Virus record (IMG/VR): IMGVR_UViG_3300002518_000086
Span: 1-25,022 of that record
Length of the DNA stretch: 25,022 bases
From: a virus
Reading direction: 5' to 3' (one strand)
In this document: positions 15,370 to 23,122 of the stretch, in pieces
Position numbering within the stretch: position 1 is the first letter of the stretch
Layout: every line of letters starts with the position of its first letter
Made by a program: the position numbers and the translations under genes
The notes under the pieces: generated by a model
Database searches by the model: none
What the model was told of the DNA's origin: nothing
The model's input: the letters and a program-made list of their open reading frames with translations, nothing else

Positions 15370-15388
15370 CCTTCCAAAAAAAGGAAGG
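15370..15388 (-). promoter_or_regulatory. Hairpin sequestering a ribosome binding site
   Basis: On the minus strand CCTTCC pairs perfectly with GGAAGG around a loop of seven T residues. The GGAAGG arm is the ribosome binding site of the zinc-binding protein that starts at 15364. The pairing would hide that site until a ribosome or protein opens it. The T7 is in the loop, so it is not a terminator. Confidence 0.45.
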
Positions 15389-15439
15389 AGAGACAGCGAA
15401 CAGCTCCATCATCCGCCACGCAGCAATCCATACCGTCTC

Positions 15440-15685
15440 TCAACTTCCATGACCCAGATCCGTCAACGGGCACGGAGGAAGCGGTGCGGGCTTGAGTGCT
15501 TCCTTTTTCTCCGCTTCGATCTTTTCCAGTGCGTGAGGATCTTCTGGCGGATCGTATCGTTTGACGGTGATGGGTTCGGATAGCTTTTTGTCGATGCTCC
15601 GAACCGCTACGGCAGTGATCACCACCGAAGAAGTAATCACGCCAATCATAAAAACAACTGCCCACGGTAGTCTGTAAATAGTCAT
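15440..15685 (-). CDS. Single-span membrane protein with charged Pro-rich tail
   Basis: 81 residues with AGGAG seven bases before the ATG. A membrane helix covers residues about 7-29 (PWAVVFMIGVITSSVVITAV), with a short Thr/Arg N-terminus, then a charged stretch (HALEKIEAEKKEALKP) and a Pro/Cys end (LPPCPLTDLGHGS). This resembles inner-membrane spanin subunits in outline, but the helix after the anchor is short for an i-spanin. It overlaps the preceding Cys-rich gene by four bases. Function is open. Confidence 0.62.
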   Translation of the reverse strand: MTIYRLPWAVVFMIGVITSSVVITAVAVRSIDKKLSEPITVKRYDPPEDPHALEKIEAEKKEALKPAPLPPCPLTDLGHGS

Positions 15686-15891
15686 AGTTGGTCTCCTATG
15701 TTGAATTGAATCCCGTGATCTCCTTTGACAGGCTTCAGATGTTTGTTGTCACCAAAAGCAATTTTCAACGGGATGCCATCTGGGAACGCTTCGCAATAGA
15801 CCACTTCAGTCAGCTCATTACCTTCTTCAAGATACCGAACACCCGAATAGTGAATACAGCCCCGTTTGGAACATGTACTTTCTTTCATCAT
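15682..15891 (-). CDS. Small Cys-containing protein of a recurrent phage/bacterial family
   Basis: 69 residues behind AAGGAG. The layout CSKRGCIHYSG, then VVYCEAFPDGIPLKIAFGDN and KHLKPVKGDHGIQF is one I have seen in many short bacterial and phage proteins: two N-terminal Cys, a C-x-A-F-P-x-G-I-P core and a G-D-x-G-I-x-F end. The three Cys may bind a metal. No molecular function is known to me. It is the first gene after the MuF gene and after one of the repeated TATAAT motifs, so it may begin a new transcript. Confidence 0.65.
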   Translation of the reverse strand: MMKESTCSKRGCIHYSGVRYLEEGNELTEVVYCEAFPDGIPLKIAFGDNKHLKPVKGDHGIQFNIGDQL

Positions 15892-15906
15892 AACAGTCTC
15901 CTTCTG

Positions 15907-15932
15907 CCTTATTATAGATCCTCGTTATAGAT
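15907..15932 (-). promoter_or_regulatory. Promoter-like motif with tandem duplication, after the MuF gene
   Basis: The minus strand carries ATCTATAATAAGGC with a perfect TATAAT (15916-15911). Fifteen bases upstream the related word ATCTATAACGAGG covers the MuF stop codon, so the element is imperfectly duplicated. No -35 match lies at the usual distance. The same 12-mer ATCTATAATAAG recurs at two sites in the control region near 23 kb. A start near 15,904 would give a leader with AAGGAG before the Cys-rich gene. Confidence 0.6.
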
Positions 15933-18225
15933 CAGAACCAAGTAAATCAAAAAAGAAATCATGAAGTTTTTTCGGCAGCAGCTTTCCACCAAGCCCATAA
16001 TCCTTATGAGTGTATGCAGCGAAACTCTCCGCAAACAGTTCCATATCATTAGTGTACGCGTATCTTCCTATGTTATCTTGAATCGTCAAATTGCCGCCTT
16101 TTGTATATGCTTTCCATATGGATTGAAACTCTGCTTTCTTTTCTGCGGCAAGTGAGAACTGCAAACCGTGACCCATCTCATGCCTGAAAATGCCAGTGGT
16201 TGACCCATCGACGCTGTATTGGAAGCCTCCTAGTTTGAATGGTTTTGTTTTGGTGGAGTTGTTCAAACCTAGAACAAGTTTGCCTCTGCTACTATCGAAC
16301 ACACCTACGGCATTGATATTCTCCTTTTTCAAAAGCCAACCATATTCTGAGTTGGTGATATTGAGTGTTTGCACTTGACTAAGTGCTTCATCAATAGCAT
16401 TCTTCCCTATGTACTTATTACCAGCACGCAATCGGTAGATTTCATCGGTGATCCCTTCTACTTGTTTGTGTAATTTACTCCACGGCACTTCAGCTCCTCC
16501 TCCTTTGAACATCCCTACAGAATCCTTACCTCCACCGATGTTCGGCCTCACCAGTGTCGGATGTCCTCTTGAGCTCTTGGTGGGGAAGGATGCTTCAAGT
16601 CTGCCCATTAGATCAGCGGTCTCATCATCGACATGACTGAACTTTTTGATGTAAGTGACCCGTTCGGGATCAGGTGCTTTTCTTACTGTGGTGTCAATCT
16701 TCGGTTTCTTCCCAGCATCTCGGGCACGGTCTTGTGCTGCCAACTTTTTGTCCAACTTTTTAACAACTGCCTTCTCCTGTGCGAGCTTTCTTTTCAACTC
16801 TGCAATTTCTTTGTTTCGTTTTTCAACTGCGGCAAGTTTCTTTTTGGTTTCTTTCAGTTCCTTTGTTTGAGTGGCAAGTTTCTTTTCAGCAGCAAGTCTT
16901 TTGGCAGTAGCAGCATCGAGATCCTTTTGCAACTTTATTGTTTTGGTTGCTATGGGCTTCTTCGTTGCTGCGGCCACGGCTTTATTGAATTCATCTTGTA
17001 GCCTAGCCCTCTCCGCTGCCCACTGCCCTTTTCCCCATGGACGGCTTGCATACAACGCATCCAATTGTTTTTCAAACGCTTCTCGGGTGGGTGGTGCTTT
17101 CGTGGGTGGTTTCTTGGCGGCTATCTCATCACGAAGCCGTTGTGTAGCTCCTCCACCACGAGGTTTGTGGAATGGTTGAACTTTCTTCACGGCCTTCTTC
17201 TTGGCGACTTTCTTGACGGCCTTCTTCTTAACAGGTGTTGGGAGTTTCGCTTTGAGCAATTCTTTCCCCGCCCATGAGCTTCTTTTCTTCTTGCTCAGGA
17301 GAGATCCTTTGACCCGTTCGGCGTCAATGCTCTCCGCTAATGATTTGTTGAGATCCGCTTGCGGTGTTTTCGGTCTATTCGGAACGGGAACCCAAGCACA
17401 TCGACAATTGGGATGCCTCGGGATCAATCCCCTCGCTTCTTCCAACTTCAGGATCTCTCCTTCCATCGGTTGACACATTCCGCATACTCGATCATCTCCC
17501 GCCGTCAACCATTCGGCCTGAATCGTCACTTCGTCAATCGCCAAATCCTCATAAGCGTCCAACTGGCCTTCGGCGTGAGCTGCGATAACCTCGGTGCGTG
17601 CTATCATCCGTGCTCTCGTCCGAGTGAGTCCAGTTATGTCTTTGGTCATCCTCCTCGCTATGACTCTGGGGTTGTCTCCTTGTGCGAGACCCAAAGAAAG
17701 ATGCCGAGAGAGCTTTTGCCCCATTGCCGCTGTAACGCCTGTTAGATCGTTCCAGGCACGGGTGTAAATGGCTTCTATTCGCTTCGTCTGCTCCGCTCCC
17801 TGAAAGCTGACGCCCAAAATGTTCCCGTTCGGCATCGTCCTCAACGCTTCGGGAGTTTCCAAAAGATCTCCGTACACTTGTTGGTAGGATTTGGTGAGAC
17901 CTTTTTTGTATGAGCTTTCGATATATGGAGCCAACCACGGTTTCCCTCCTACCGCATCCGAGATCAGAACTTTCTCGTTGATTTGTTCTTGTAACCACCT
18001 ACGAAAAGAGGTGACCTTTTGAGCGTCCGATTGAAAACGCCATACCTGTCTTTCAACTATATTGAATTGGAGAGTGGGAGCGGGTTTCAATCCAAACGCG
18101 TCATCGTCAATAAGTAATTCCCGAACCGCTCGAGAGATCAACGCAAACCGCTTGTTCATATCTCGAACGAAACGTGCCCGAAGCATCGTGGTTTGCGTAG
18201 GATCCTTTTTCAAAGTGGTAGGCAT
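15925..18225 (-). CDS. MuF-type minor head protein fused to a C-terminal zinc metallopeptidase-like domain
   Basis: 766 residues. Residues about 100-285 form a phage Mu gpF/SPP1 gp7 domain, with TRTRARMIARTEVIAAHAEG, C-G-M-C at 248-251 and HPNCRC at 271-276. A Lys-rich linker (KKKAVKKVAKKKAVKKV, about 333-349) and a coiled coil (about 430-505) follow. The C-terminal 240 residues end in a gluzincin-like site: HEMGH at 682-686 and, about 47 residues later, FAESFAAY with E733 as a likely third zinc ligand, as in ATLF-like peptidases. MuF proteins sit at the portal and can enter the cell with DNA; MuF-linked toxin domains are known in phages. The gene follows the portal gene, with only a 50-codon gene between. 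Confidence 0.85.
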   Translation of the reverse strand: MPTTLKKDPTQTTMLRARFVRDMNKRFALISRAVRELLIDDDAFGLKPAPTLQFNIVERQVWRFQSDAQKVTSFRRWLQEQINEKVLISDAVGGKPWLAPYIESSYKKGLTKSYQQVYGDLLETPEALRTMPNGNILGVSFQGAEQTKRIEAIYTRAWNDLTGVTAAMGQKLSRHLSLGLAQGDNPRVIARRMTKDITGLTRTRARMIARTEVIAAHAEGQLDAYEDLAIDEVTIQAEWLTAGDDRVCGMCQPMEGEILKLEEARGLIPRHPNCRCAWVPVPNRPKTPQADLNKSLAESIDAERVKGSLLSKKKRSSWAGKELLKAKLPTPVKKKAVKKVAKKKAVKKVQPFHKPRGGGATQRLRDEIAAKKPPTKAPPTREAFEKQLDALYASRPWGKGQWAAERARLQDEFNKAVAAATKKPIATKTIKLQKDLDAATAKRLAAEKKLATQTKELKETKKKLAAVEKRNKEIAELKRKLAQEKAVVKKLDKKLAAQDRARDAGKKPKIDTTVRKAPDPERVTYIKKFSHVDDETADLMGRLEASFPTKSSRGHPTLVRPNIGGGKDSVGMFKGGGAEVPWSKLHKQVEGITDEIYRLRAGNKYIGKNAIDEALSQVQTLNITNSEYGWLLKKENINAVGVFDSSRGKLVLGLNNSTKTKPFKLGGFQYSVDGSTTGIFRHEMGHGLQFSLAAEKKAEFQSIWKAYTKGGNLTIQDNIGRYAYTNDMELFAESFAAYTHKDYGLGGKLLPKKLHDFFFDLLGSDL

Positions 18226-18229
18226 CTAT

Positions 18230-18382
18230 TCAACCGCCTTTCATCGGACTGCATGTCATAAAAAACAACTCTCGAAATATCAAAACCCAAGCACACACAA
18301 CTCCTCCTCCCACCAATATAATAATCAACCAAAACCAGATTCTTGACCAATCTTCACCGTAGGGATCGTGCTGTTCAATCAT
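18230..18382 (-). CDS. Small single-span membrane protein between portal and MuF genes
   Basis: 50 residues from an ATG at 18382, eight bases after AAGGA. The product begins MIEQHDPYGEDWSRIW and has one strong membrane helix (FWLIIILVGGGVVCAWVLIF, residues 17-36), then ELFFMTCSPMKGG. It ends four bases before the MuF start and begins 26 bases after the portal stop, filling the gap exactly. No family is recognised. N-terminal acidic residues and the basic residue after the helix suggest an N-out/C-in orientation. Confidence 0.7.
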   Translation of the reverse strand: MIEQHDPYGEDWSRIWFWLIIILVGGGVVCAWVLIFRELFFMTCSPMKGG

Positions 18383-18408
18383 CACTCATATCCTTTTCTG
18401 ATCTCTAT

Positions 18409-19965
18409 TTATTTTTGAGGAGGAACTGGAGGAACTGGTGGCTCGTTTTCTTCTTCCTCTTCTTCGGGTTGAATTGGCGTACCATCAGGATTCAATCCCT
18501 GCTTTCGCAGATCCTCTTCGAGTGCGGCTTGATCTTTTTCTTCCTGCTCGATGATTGCTTCAATCTCCGCTTTCATTTCTTCAACTAGATCCGCATCCAG
18601 TCCAATAATGTTTATCAGATACTGGTCAGGCGGAATCAAGTGATCAACTCCGCCTTGTACATATGCTTTCATGGCGGCTGTTATTATGTTCGCCACTTCC
18701 GCCTTTTCCTTCTCGCTGACCTCTAGCATATTAGGCCAGTCAATTTTGAAATCTTCTACCTCAGGCAAAACACCTACGTTTATCAATTGCTGAATGAAAG
18801 GCCGTACCACATACGGCGTCAGATATTCTCTTTGCCGAGAGGCCATCCGCTTCGCCCACGCTTTTGCGTCCTGACCACCCGCCAGCTTTCCTTCTTCTGT
18901 ACCCATGAAGATCCTGAACGGGATCCCCTTGGCCAATGCGATGAGTTTCAACTGAACGATGATCTGCGGCGTGGGATCCACGACCTGCGGAGCCAATGAA
19001 TGGACTTTCACGCCAACCGTTTTCAACGCTCGTTGAAGGCCATTGGTATAGTCCAACATCTCGTTCTTCAATGCGTCCGTGTCGATAGCATCGGAACCCG
19101 CTTCAAGCAACGCTGGATCAACCTCGAAGTTGAAACCAGGAAACGCTCCTTGCCAGTACATCTCCGCCGATCCTCCCGCCACTTTGCGGATGTCCTGTAA
19201 TCGGTTATATACATTTCTCAATCGACTCACCCCCACCACATCACTCATCCTTCGGTTGTCTGCTAAGTGAACCACTCGAGACCAATGAACCTTCATGCCT
19301 TCGGAACTCTTGATGGATTTGGTATTGGTAATATCATCAAATTGAACGGTGTATAAAACAGGCAATCCATATCTCTCGTTTTGAGAATCCTTTTCGAGCT
19401 TAGCGACTTGCACCACGCTCTCATCGAACACCCGAAGGTACAGCAACTCCATTCCTTCTCTGGGCACAACTTCGTCCTTGAGCTTTGCGCCATCGTTCAA
19501 TCCCAACAGTATGATCCCGAACCGCCCCAGACCGCTTAGTACATCAGCACGTGCCATAATCGAATACAAATCTTTTTGTTCTTCGATCTCTTTCCACGCC
19601 TTCTCAAATTCGGTTTCGTCTGCTTCCTCGTTCTCCGTCACTATGGGATCCGATTGCCAGCACTCCTCGGGAATGATATGGACTACTCGAGCCGCATAAC
19701 CTTCCTTTTCGTAGATGTCATTGTAATCGGAGGCTGACGGGTTGACCTTGTACCCGCATTCGGTATCCAGATCCCTTCGAGGATCCAGCATCTTGCTCCA
19801 CGCTTCGCTTCGTGTAGACATCGTGTTGATGATTTGTTGCATAGTGGAGGTAGTATGATGGTTGAGAATCCTCGCACCGATCTTTTTTTTCTGCTGGGCC
19901 AGATTGATCGATGGCACGGGAGTTCCCATGTTCTTCAATTTCTTCACTGCTTTCTTCTTTGCCAT
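18409..19965 (-). CDS. Portal protein (DUF1073-type)
   Basis: 518 residues, with AGGAG 12 bases before the ATG. Segments TECGYKVNPSASDYNDIYEK, AARVVHIIPEECWQSDP, DVLSGLGRFGIILLGLND and, further on, RVVHLADNRRMSDVVGVSRL and IPFRIFMGTEEGKLAGGQDA occur in the order expected of the DUF1073 portal family. The C-terminus is acidic and Pro-rich (EEEEEENEPPVPPVPP), and the N-terminus is Lys-rich (MAKKKAVKKLK). Twelve copies normally form the DNA channel at one capsid vertex, to which terminase and connectors bind. It starts two bases after the TerL stop. Confidence 0.9.
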   Translation of the reverse strand: MAKKKAVKKLKNMGTPVPSINLAQQKKKIGARILNHHTTSTMQQIINTMSTRSEAWSKMLDPRRDLDTECGYKVNPSASDYNDIYEKEGYAARVVHIIPEECWQSDPIVTENEEADETEFEKAWKEIEEQKDLYSIMARADVLSGLGRFGIILLGLNDGAKLKDEVVPREGMELLYLRVFDESVVQVAKLEKDSQNERYGLPVLYTVQFDDITNTKSIKSSEGMKVHWSRVVHLADNRRMSDVVGVSRLRNVYNRLQDIRKVAGGSAEMYWQGAFPGFNFEVDPALLEAGSDAIDTDALKNEMLDYTNGLQRALKTVGVKVHSLAPQVVDPTPQIIVQLKLIALAKGIPFRIFMGTEEGKLAGGQDAKAWAKRMASRQREYLTPYVVRPFIQQLINVGVLPEVEDFKIDWPNMLEVSEKEKAEVANIITAAMKAYVQGGVDHLIPPDQYLINIIGLDADLVEEMKAEIEAIIEQEEKDQAALEEDLRKQGLNPDGTPIQPEEEEEENEPPVPPVPPQK

Positions 19966-19966
19966 G

Positions 19967-21448
19967 TTATCTCAATGCTCCTATGTATTTCTGTCTGCCC
20001 ACGAGGAGAGAAAAAGCTCCTGTGGATGCGTCTATTTGGTCTTTGTATTTGCTTTGTTCTCGGAAGGATCGCATCTCATCGAGATACGCACTGTTCCAAT
20101 CCGCTCTTCTCATCTTCACCGCTCCGCCATTGACTTGACTCGCCAGCGGATCCGCTCGTTGAACTTTGTTCCCGCTGCTAGCACCAACGAGATCCGCTGC
20201 GACTCGGAAGCCAGCGAGGTTTCGGATCGTGTTCTCAGCGGATTCTTTCCCGCCACTTCCAGGTTCTTGTTCTACTCGAACAATCACCCGCCTTCCATCC
20301 GCTTCCGCCGTTTGTCGGATTATCTTTTCACGAGTATACGCTTCCCACTGCCCTCTCACTACGTCTAATATCACAAACTCCTTCATGCGGTTCTTTCCTC
20401 TTGCTCCCATAAGCACTCCCGCCGTATATGCTCCGCCTTCTCGTGTACCCGCTTTGTCCCAATACCGAACGAGCTTGAACCCTTCAGGATACTTGTCCAT
20501 GGGTAGGATCTCGATGTTGTCCGTCTTGAACATTCCTCCTCCCCGTGGGATTGGGTTCTGAAGATATTGAGCCTCATAAGAATGCTCGGAAACTCTCCAT
20601 TGATTTTCCAATACCATTCTACTCAACCGAACGGGATCCAAAAGGCCATCCACGTAACGTGCAGCCAAAGAGACGGGTTTGATGAACTCGTTTACTTCCG
20701 CAGGGAGGCAGATATGCTTCACGTGCCTTCCTCTTTTCATTTGGTCTTGCCAAAGGGCACTCGGATCGTCTCGGTGAAGTCTTTGCATTATCATCACCGT
20801 GGGGGTTCTGGATTGGTCTACTTTTCTTTTTGGTATAACATCGGTCAGCCAGAGGCGTGCCGCTTCGTTCTCTGCCAAACTCTCCGCTCCCTGCGGATCC
20901 ACTGGATCATCTATGATTATCAAATGCCCGTGCCTTCCCGTAACCGCTCCGCCCGTGGACGTAGCGAACCGCCACCCTCCAGCGGTGGTCTGATAGAATT
21001 GTTTTGCGTTTTGAGTGCTACTCAATTTGACTTCGGGAAAACACGCTTTGTATTTCTCGCTTTCCACAATCGCTCTTCCCTTCGTAGAGAGATCCAATGC
21101 GAGGTCATGCCCGTAACTGCCGCAGATAATCTGAACCCACGGTGCTCGGATCCAACACCACGCAGGAAGCATAACCGAGGTGATGGTGCTTTTGCTAGTG
21201 CCTGGCGCGATGTTGATTAGAAGATCCTGCCGAAGAGGCAAACGCTTGAAAACCCGCTCCGCCAGCTTCTGAAGTTCTTCGCATAACAAGGGCATGTGCC
21301 AATTCTCAATGAGAGGTTCATCAATAATTTCTGCCCAGAACTCTTGAACGAAAAACCAAAAGCTATCACGGCAGATACTCGCTACCACGTCATGCTCTTC
21401 CAATAGAATATCTTCAGCAATCTCTTTTTCGAGTAATGCGGGTGTCAT
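19967..21448 (-). CDS. terL: Terminase large subunit
   Basis: 493 residues; its ATG overlaps the TerS stop as ATGA. ATPase half: Walker A-like APGTSKST at 81-88, Walker B HLIIIDDP with D180/D181, and a coupling motif TVMIMQRLHRDD near 217-228. Nuclease half: RYWDKAGTREGGAYTAGVL with D331, then VRVEQEPGSGGK with E393 and a late acidic residue near YKDQID, which form the RNase H-like metal site. It cuts concatemeric DNA and pumps it into the procapsid through the portal. Length is normal for the family. Confidence 0.95.
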   Translation of the reverse strand: MTPALLEKEIAEDILLEEHDVVASICRDSFWFFVQEFWAEIIDEPLIENWHMPLLCEELQKLAERVFKRLPLRQDLLINIAPGTSKSTITSVMLPAWCWIRAPWVQIICGSYGHDLALDLSTKGRAIVESEKYKACFPEVKLSSTQNAKQFYQTTAGGWRFATSTGGAVTGRHGHLIIIDDPVDPQGAESLAENEAARLWLTDVIPKRKVDQSRTPTVMIMQRLHRDDPSALWQDQMKRGRHVKHICLPAEVNEFIKPVSLAARYVDGLLDPVRLSRMVLENQWRVSEHSYEAQYLQNPIPRGGGMFKTDNIEILPMDKYPEGFKLVRYWDKAGTREGGAYTAGVLMGARGKNRMKEFVILDVVRGQWEAYTREKIIRQTAEADGRRVIVRVEQEPGSGGKESAENTIRNLAGFRVAADLVGASSGNKVQRADPLASQVNGGAVKMRRADWNSAYLDEMRSFREQSKYKDQIDASTGAFSLLVGRQKYIGALR

Positions 21449-22149
21449 TCTTCCTTCTCCTCCTTCTGGGCTTCTCGGATCCTCTCCAACAACTCTTTCT
21501 TCGCTTCCGTTCCCAACCCCAAATCTTCTACACGTACCGTATTCAATTTGGGCGTATCGTCCGAATGAGAATGACGAATGATAAGAAGTCCTTGGATTTT
21601 GTCGAGGGCATCGAGAGCTTTTTGTTTATCATGAAGAACGTATCGGAGTTCAGTGACTTCGGGAACTTCGGGAACTTCTGGACGGATCTCCTCACCATCC
21701 TTATCATACCGAGCTGGCTTGGCGGGTTTCCTTTTTTCCAACGTAACCATTCGAGCGGATTCCACCGCTGCGCAATCGTCTGTACTCAAACGGTTGAAAA
21801 AGTCTGCCACGCTCGAAGCATCGCTGGCTGCCTTCGCTATCTCATCGTGATTGGCAAAAGCAATTCGGGCATGTTCTCGAATAGTTCGGTCAGCGGTGAC
21901 TTGAGTTCGGATCTCCCGATCCTTATTGAGTTCAGCTATCCTCTTTTGGATATGCGTCTTTTGGAGAAGCTCATGAGCACGGACGTGATTATTGTTGCCG
22001 CCATAGCCAGCGTCACGATGGGATTTGGATCCGTTACCGTGTTTGATGTATTCTTTGCAAAAGCGTTCCTCTTTCACCGTGCACTTGGTGACGGTTGGGA
22101 TCGTTCTTGCCGCCTTCTTCGCTTTCTTCACAAGAGTTTTCTTGGCCAT
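21445..22149 (-). CDS. terS: Terminase small subunit
   Basis: 234 residues, with AAGGA eight bases before the ATG. After a Lys-rich leader (MAKKTLVKKAKKAARTIP), the segment KEERFCKEYIKHGNGSKSHR followed by DAGYGGNNNHVRAHELLQKT and IQKRIAELN is the usual Terminase_2 helix-turn-helix region (with the A-G-Y and I-x-x-R-I-x-x-L motifs). It recognises packaging sites and controls TerL. The C-terminal part is extended and acidic (EELLERIREAQKEEKEE-like). It is coupled to terL by a four-base overlap. Confidence 0.9.
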   Translation of the reverse strand: MAKKTLVKKAKKAARTIPTVTKCTVKEERFCKEYIKHGNGSKSHRDAGYGGNNNHVRAHELLQKTHIQKRIAELNKDREIRTQVTADRTIREHARIAFANHDEIAKAASDASSVADFFNRLSTDDCAAVESARMVTLEKRKPAKPARYDKDGEEIRPEVPEVPEVTELRYVLHDKQKALDALDKIQGLLIIRHSHSDDTPKLNTVRVEDLGLGTEAKKELLERIREAQKEEKEE

Positions 22150-22210
22150 ATTCGGTTTCCTTACTACTTCCTATCATATCGACCAAGTCCACTTCAACAA
22201 AAAGAATTAT

Positions 22211-22255
22211 TCAATTGTCGGAATCTTTTTCATCATCAGCTTTTGCCATCACCAT
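22211..22255 (-). CDS. 14-codon frame with near-perfect ribosome binding site
   Basis: The end of the upstream gene supplies AGGAGGTGA, and an ATG follows two bases after its TGA. It reads MVMAKADDEKDSDN and stops at TGA. After that stop the same frame stays open for another 47 or so codons into terS. A leader peptide coupled to the terminase genes is possible; a chance strong SD is also possible. Confidence 0.35.
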   Translation of the reverse strand: MVMAKADDEKDSDN

Positions 22256-22257
22256 AC

Positions 22258-22563
22258 TCACCTCCTGAGTTTCCTCAGAACATTGCTCAAAATTTCTTCC
22301 ATTTCCTGCTCGATGATTGCTCGGATCTTCTTGCTGACGGTTCGTTCGGCCTCTTCTCGGAGCTGGAGGAGGTTCACGTGCCACGGTGCTTTGATGTATG
22401 GACAGATGAACTGATCAAAGGTGGTTATGATTCCCGCCATCGCTCCTCCCCAGCTTTTACTTCCACGCACGTTTCTCACTATGTCCATCCACGCATTACA
22501 AACATCACACCTCATCTTCTCTACGGTTCCTGCCTCGGGAAAGAGCATGCCTTTGTTTTTCAT
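22258..22563 (-). CDS. Small zinc-finger-like protein
   Basis: 101 residues; its ATG overlaps the stop of a 26-codon gene as ATGA. KMRCDVCNAWMDIVRNVRGS has a C-x2-C pair, and FICPYIKAPWH supplies a second Cys and a His, a layout found in short phage proteins near terminase genes. The C-terminal third is a helix ending NVLRKLRR, encoded by a 20-base word also present in the gene at 22,637. The protein may bind nucleic acid or act with terminase; function is not established. Confidence 0.68.
   Translation of the reverse strand: MKNKGMLFPEAGTVEKMRCDVCNAWMDIVRNVRGSKSWGGAMAGIITTFDQFICPYIKAPWHVNLLQLREEAERTVSKKIRAIIEQEMEEILSNVLRKLRR
22265..22284 (-). repeat. 20-base direct repeat, copy A
   Basis: CTGAGTTTCCTCAGAACATT on the plus strand, identical to 22734-22753. 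On the minus strand it codes N-V-L-R-K-L-R and can fold as CTGAG-GAAA-CTCAG, a five-pair stem with a GAAA loop. Confidence 0.85.
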
Positions 22564-22640
22564 TTTTCTTTCTCCTCTTCTCCAAACGTCACTTGGACGT
22601 TCAACTCCACCGTGATGTATTCACCGTCATGCTGTATCAT
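22560..22640 (-). CDS. 26-codon gene locked between neighbours by ATGA overlaps
   Basis: It reads MIQHDGEYITVELNVQVTFG followed by EEEKEK. The ATG (22640) overlaps the upstream stop as ATGA, and its own TGA overlaps the next gene's ATG as ATGA. That exact fit on both sides is good support for a real gene despite its size. The peptide is amphipathic beta in the first part and acidic at the end. No family is recognised. Confidence 0.62.
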   Translation of the reverse strand: MIQHDGEYITVELNVQVTFGEEEKEK

Positions 22641-23122
22641 TTTACTTCAGGTGCTTTCGTCAGAATGTGTTCGGCGTTCAGGCCTCTTCCCTCATGACCT
22701 CCCACGGTCTGAAAATCCAAGGCTCCTCTCTTTCTGAGTTTCCTCAGAACATTCGGAATGTTCGCCAAGTGACAATCGTTCGTGACGTTGTACCCTTTGA
22801 AATTTTTCAGGATCCATTCCCGAATATCCAGCACGCTGAATAGCTCTCCTTCGTTAATCATCGTCATATACTCGGTGATGATGTCGTAGGAAGTTTTGCT
22901 GAGATACTTGCGGGTGTCTTTGGTTCCTCTTCTTCTTTTTCGTTTCTTCTTTTTCGTAGGATGAATGTTCATCACTACAGGAACCGCAAACACGGGTGAA
23001 CCGTACATCTCATCGAGAGCAATCAACGTCTCTTCGTACCACCGTTCAATTTTGTCGATGCGAGCATCACGGATTTTCGTGAGATCGTTTTTCATCGTTT
23101 CCAATTTGCTTTTCTTCGGCAT
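22637..23122 (-). CDS. Winged-helix-like DNA-binding protein
   Basis: Start set at the ATG at 23122 behind AAGGAG, giving 161 residues beginning MPKKSKLETMKNDLTKIRDA; the frame is open to 23191 but that part overlaps a promoter. A strongly basic patch (KKKKRKRRRGTK) precedes a C-terminal domain of about 85 residues: SYDIITEYMTMINEGELFSV, DIREWILKNFKGYNVTNDCH, then IPNVLRKLRKRGALDFQTVG. The helix-helix-helix-beta pattern with a basic recognition helix resembles a winged helix. As the first gene of the leftward unit it could be a regulator of late genes or a terminase partner. Confidence 0.6.
   Translation of the reverse strand: MPKKSKLETMKNDLTKIRDARIDKIERWYEETLIALDEMYGSPVFAVPVVMNIHPTKKKKRKRRRGTKDTRKYLSKTSYDIITEYMTMINEGELFSVLDIREWILKNFKGYNVTNDCHLANIPNVLRKLRKRGALDFQTVGGHEGRGLNAEHILTKAPEVK
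22734..22753 (-). repeat. 20-base direct repeat, copy B
   Basis: Identical to 22265-22284 and read in the same frame (N-V-L-R-K-L-R), here inside the probable recognition helix of the winged-helix-like protein. Confidence 0.85.

Noticed and set aside
15348-15665. A 105-codon minus-strand frame
   Set aside because: It overlaps the membrane protein gene at 15,440-15,685 in another frame and is Arg/Ser/Gly-rich, without ribosome binding site or recognisable motif.
21436-22737. A 433-codon open frame on the plus strand
   Set aside because: It lies antisense to terS and four other well-supported minus-strand genes, has no ribosome binding site, and its Phe/Ser/Leu/Arg-rich product is what an antisense shadow of Glu/Lys-rich genes gives.
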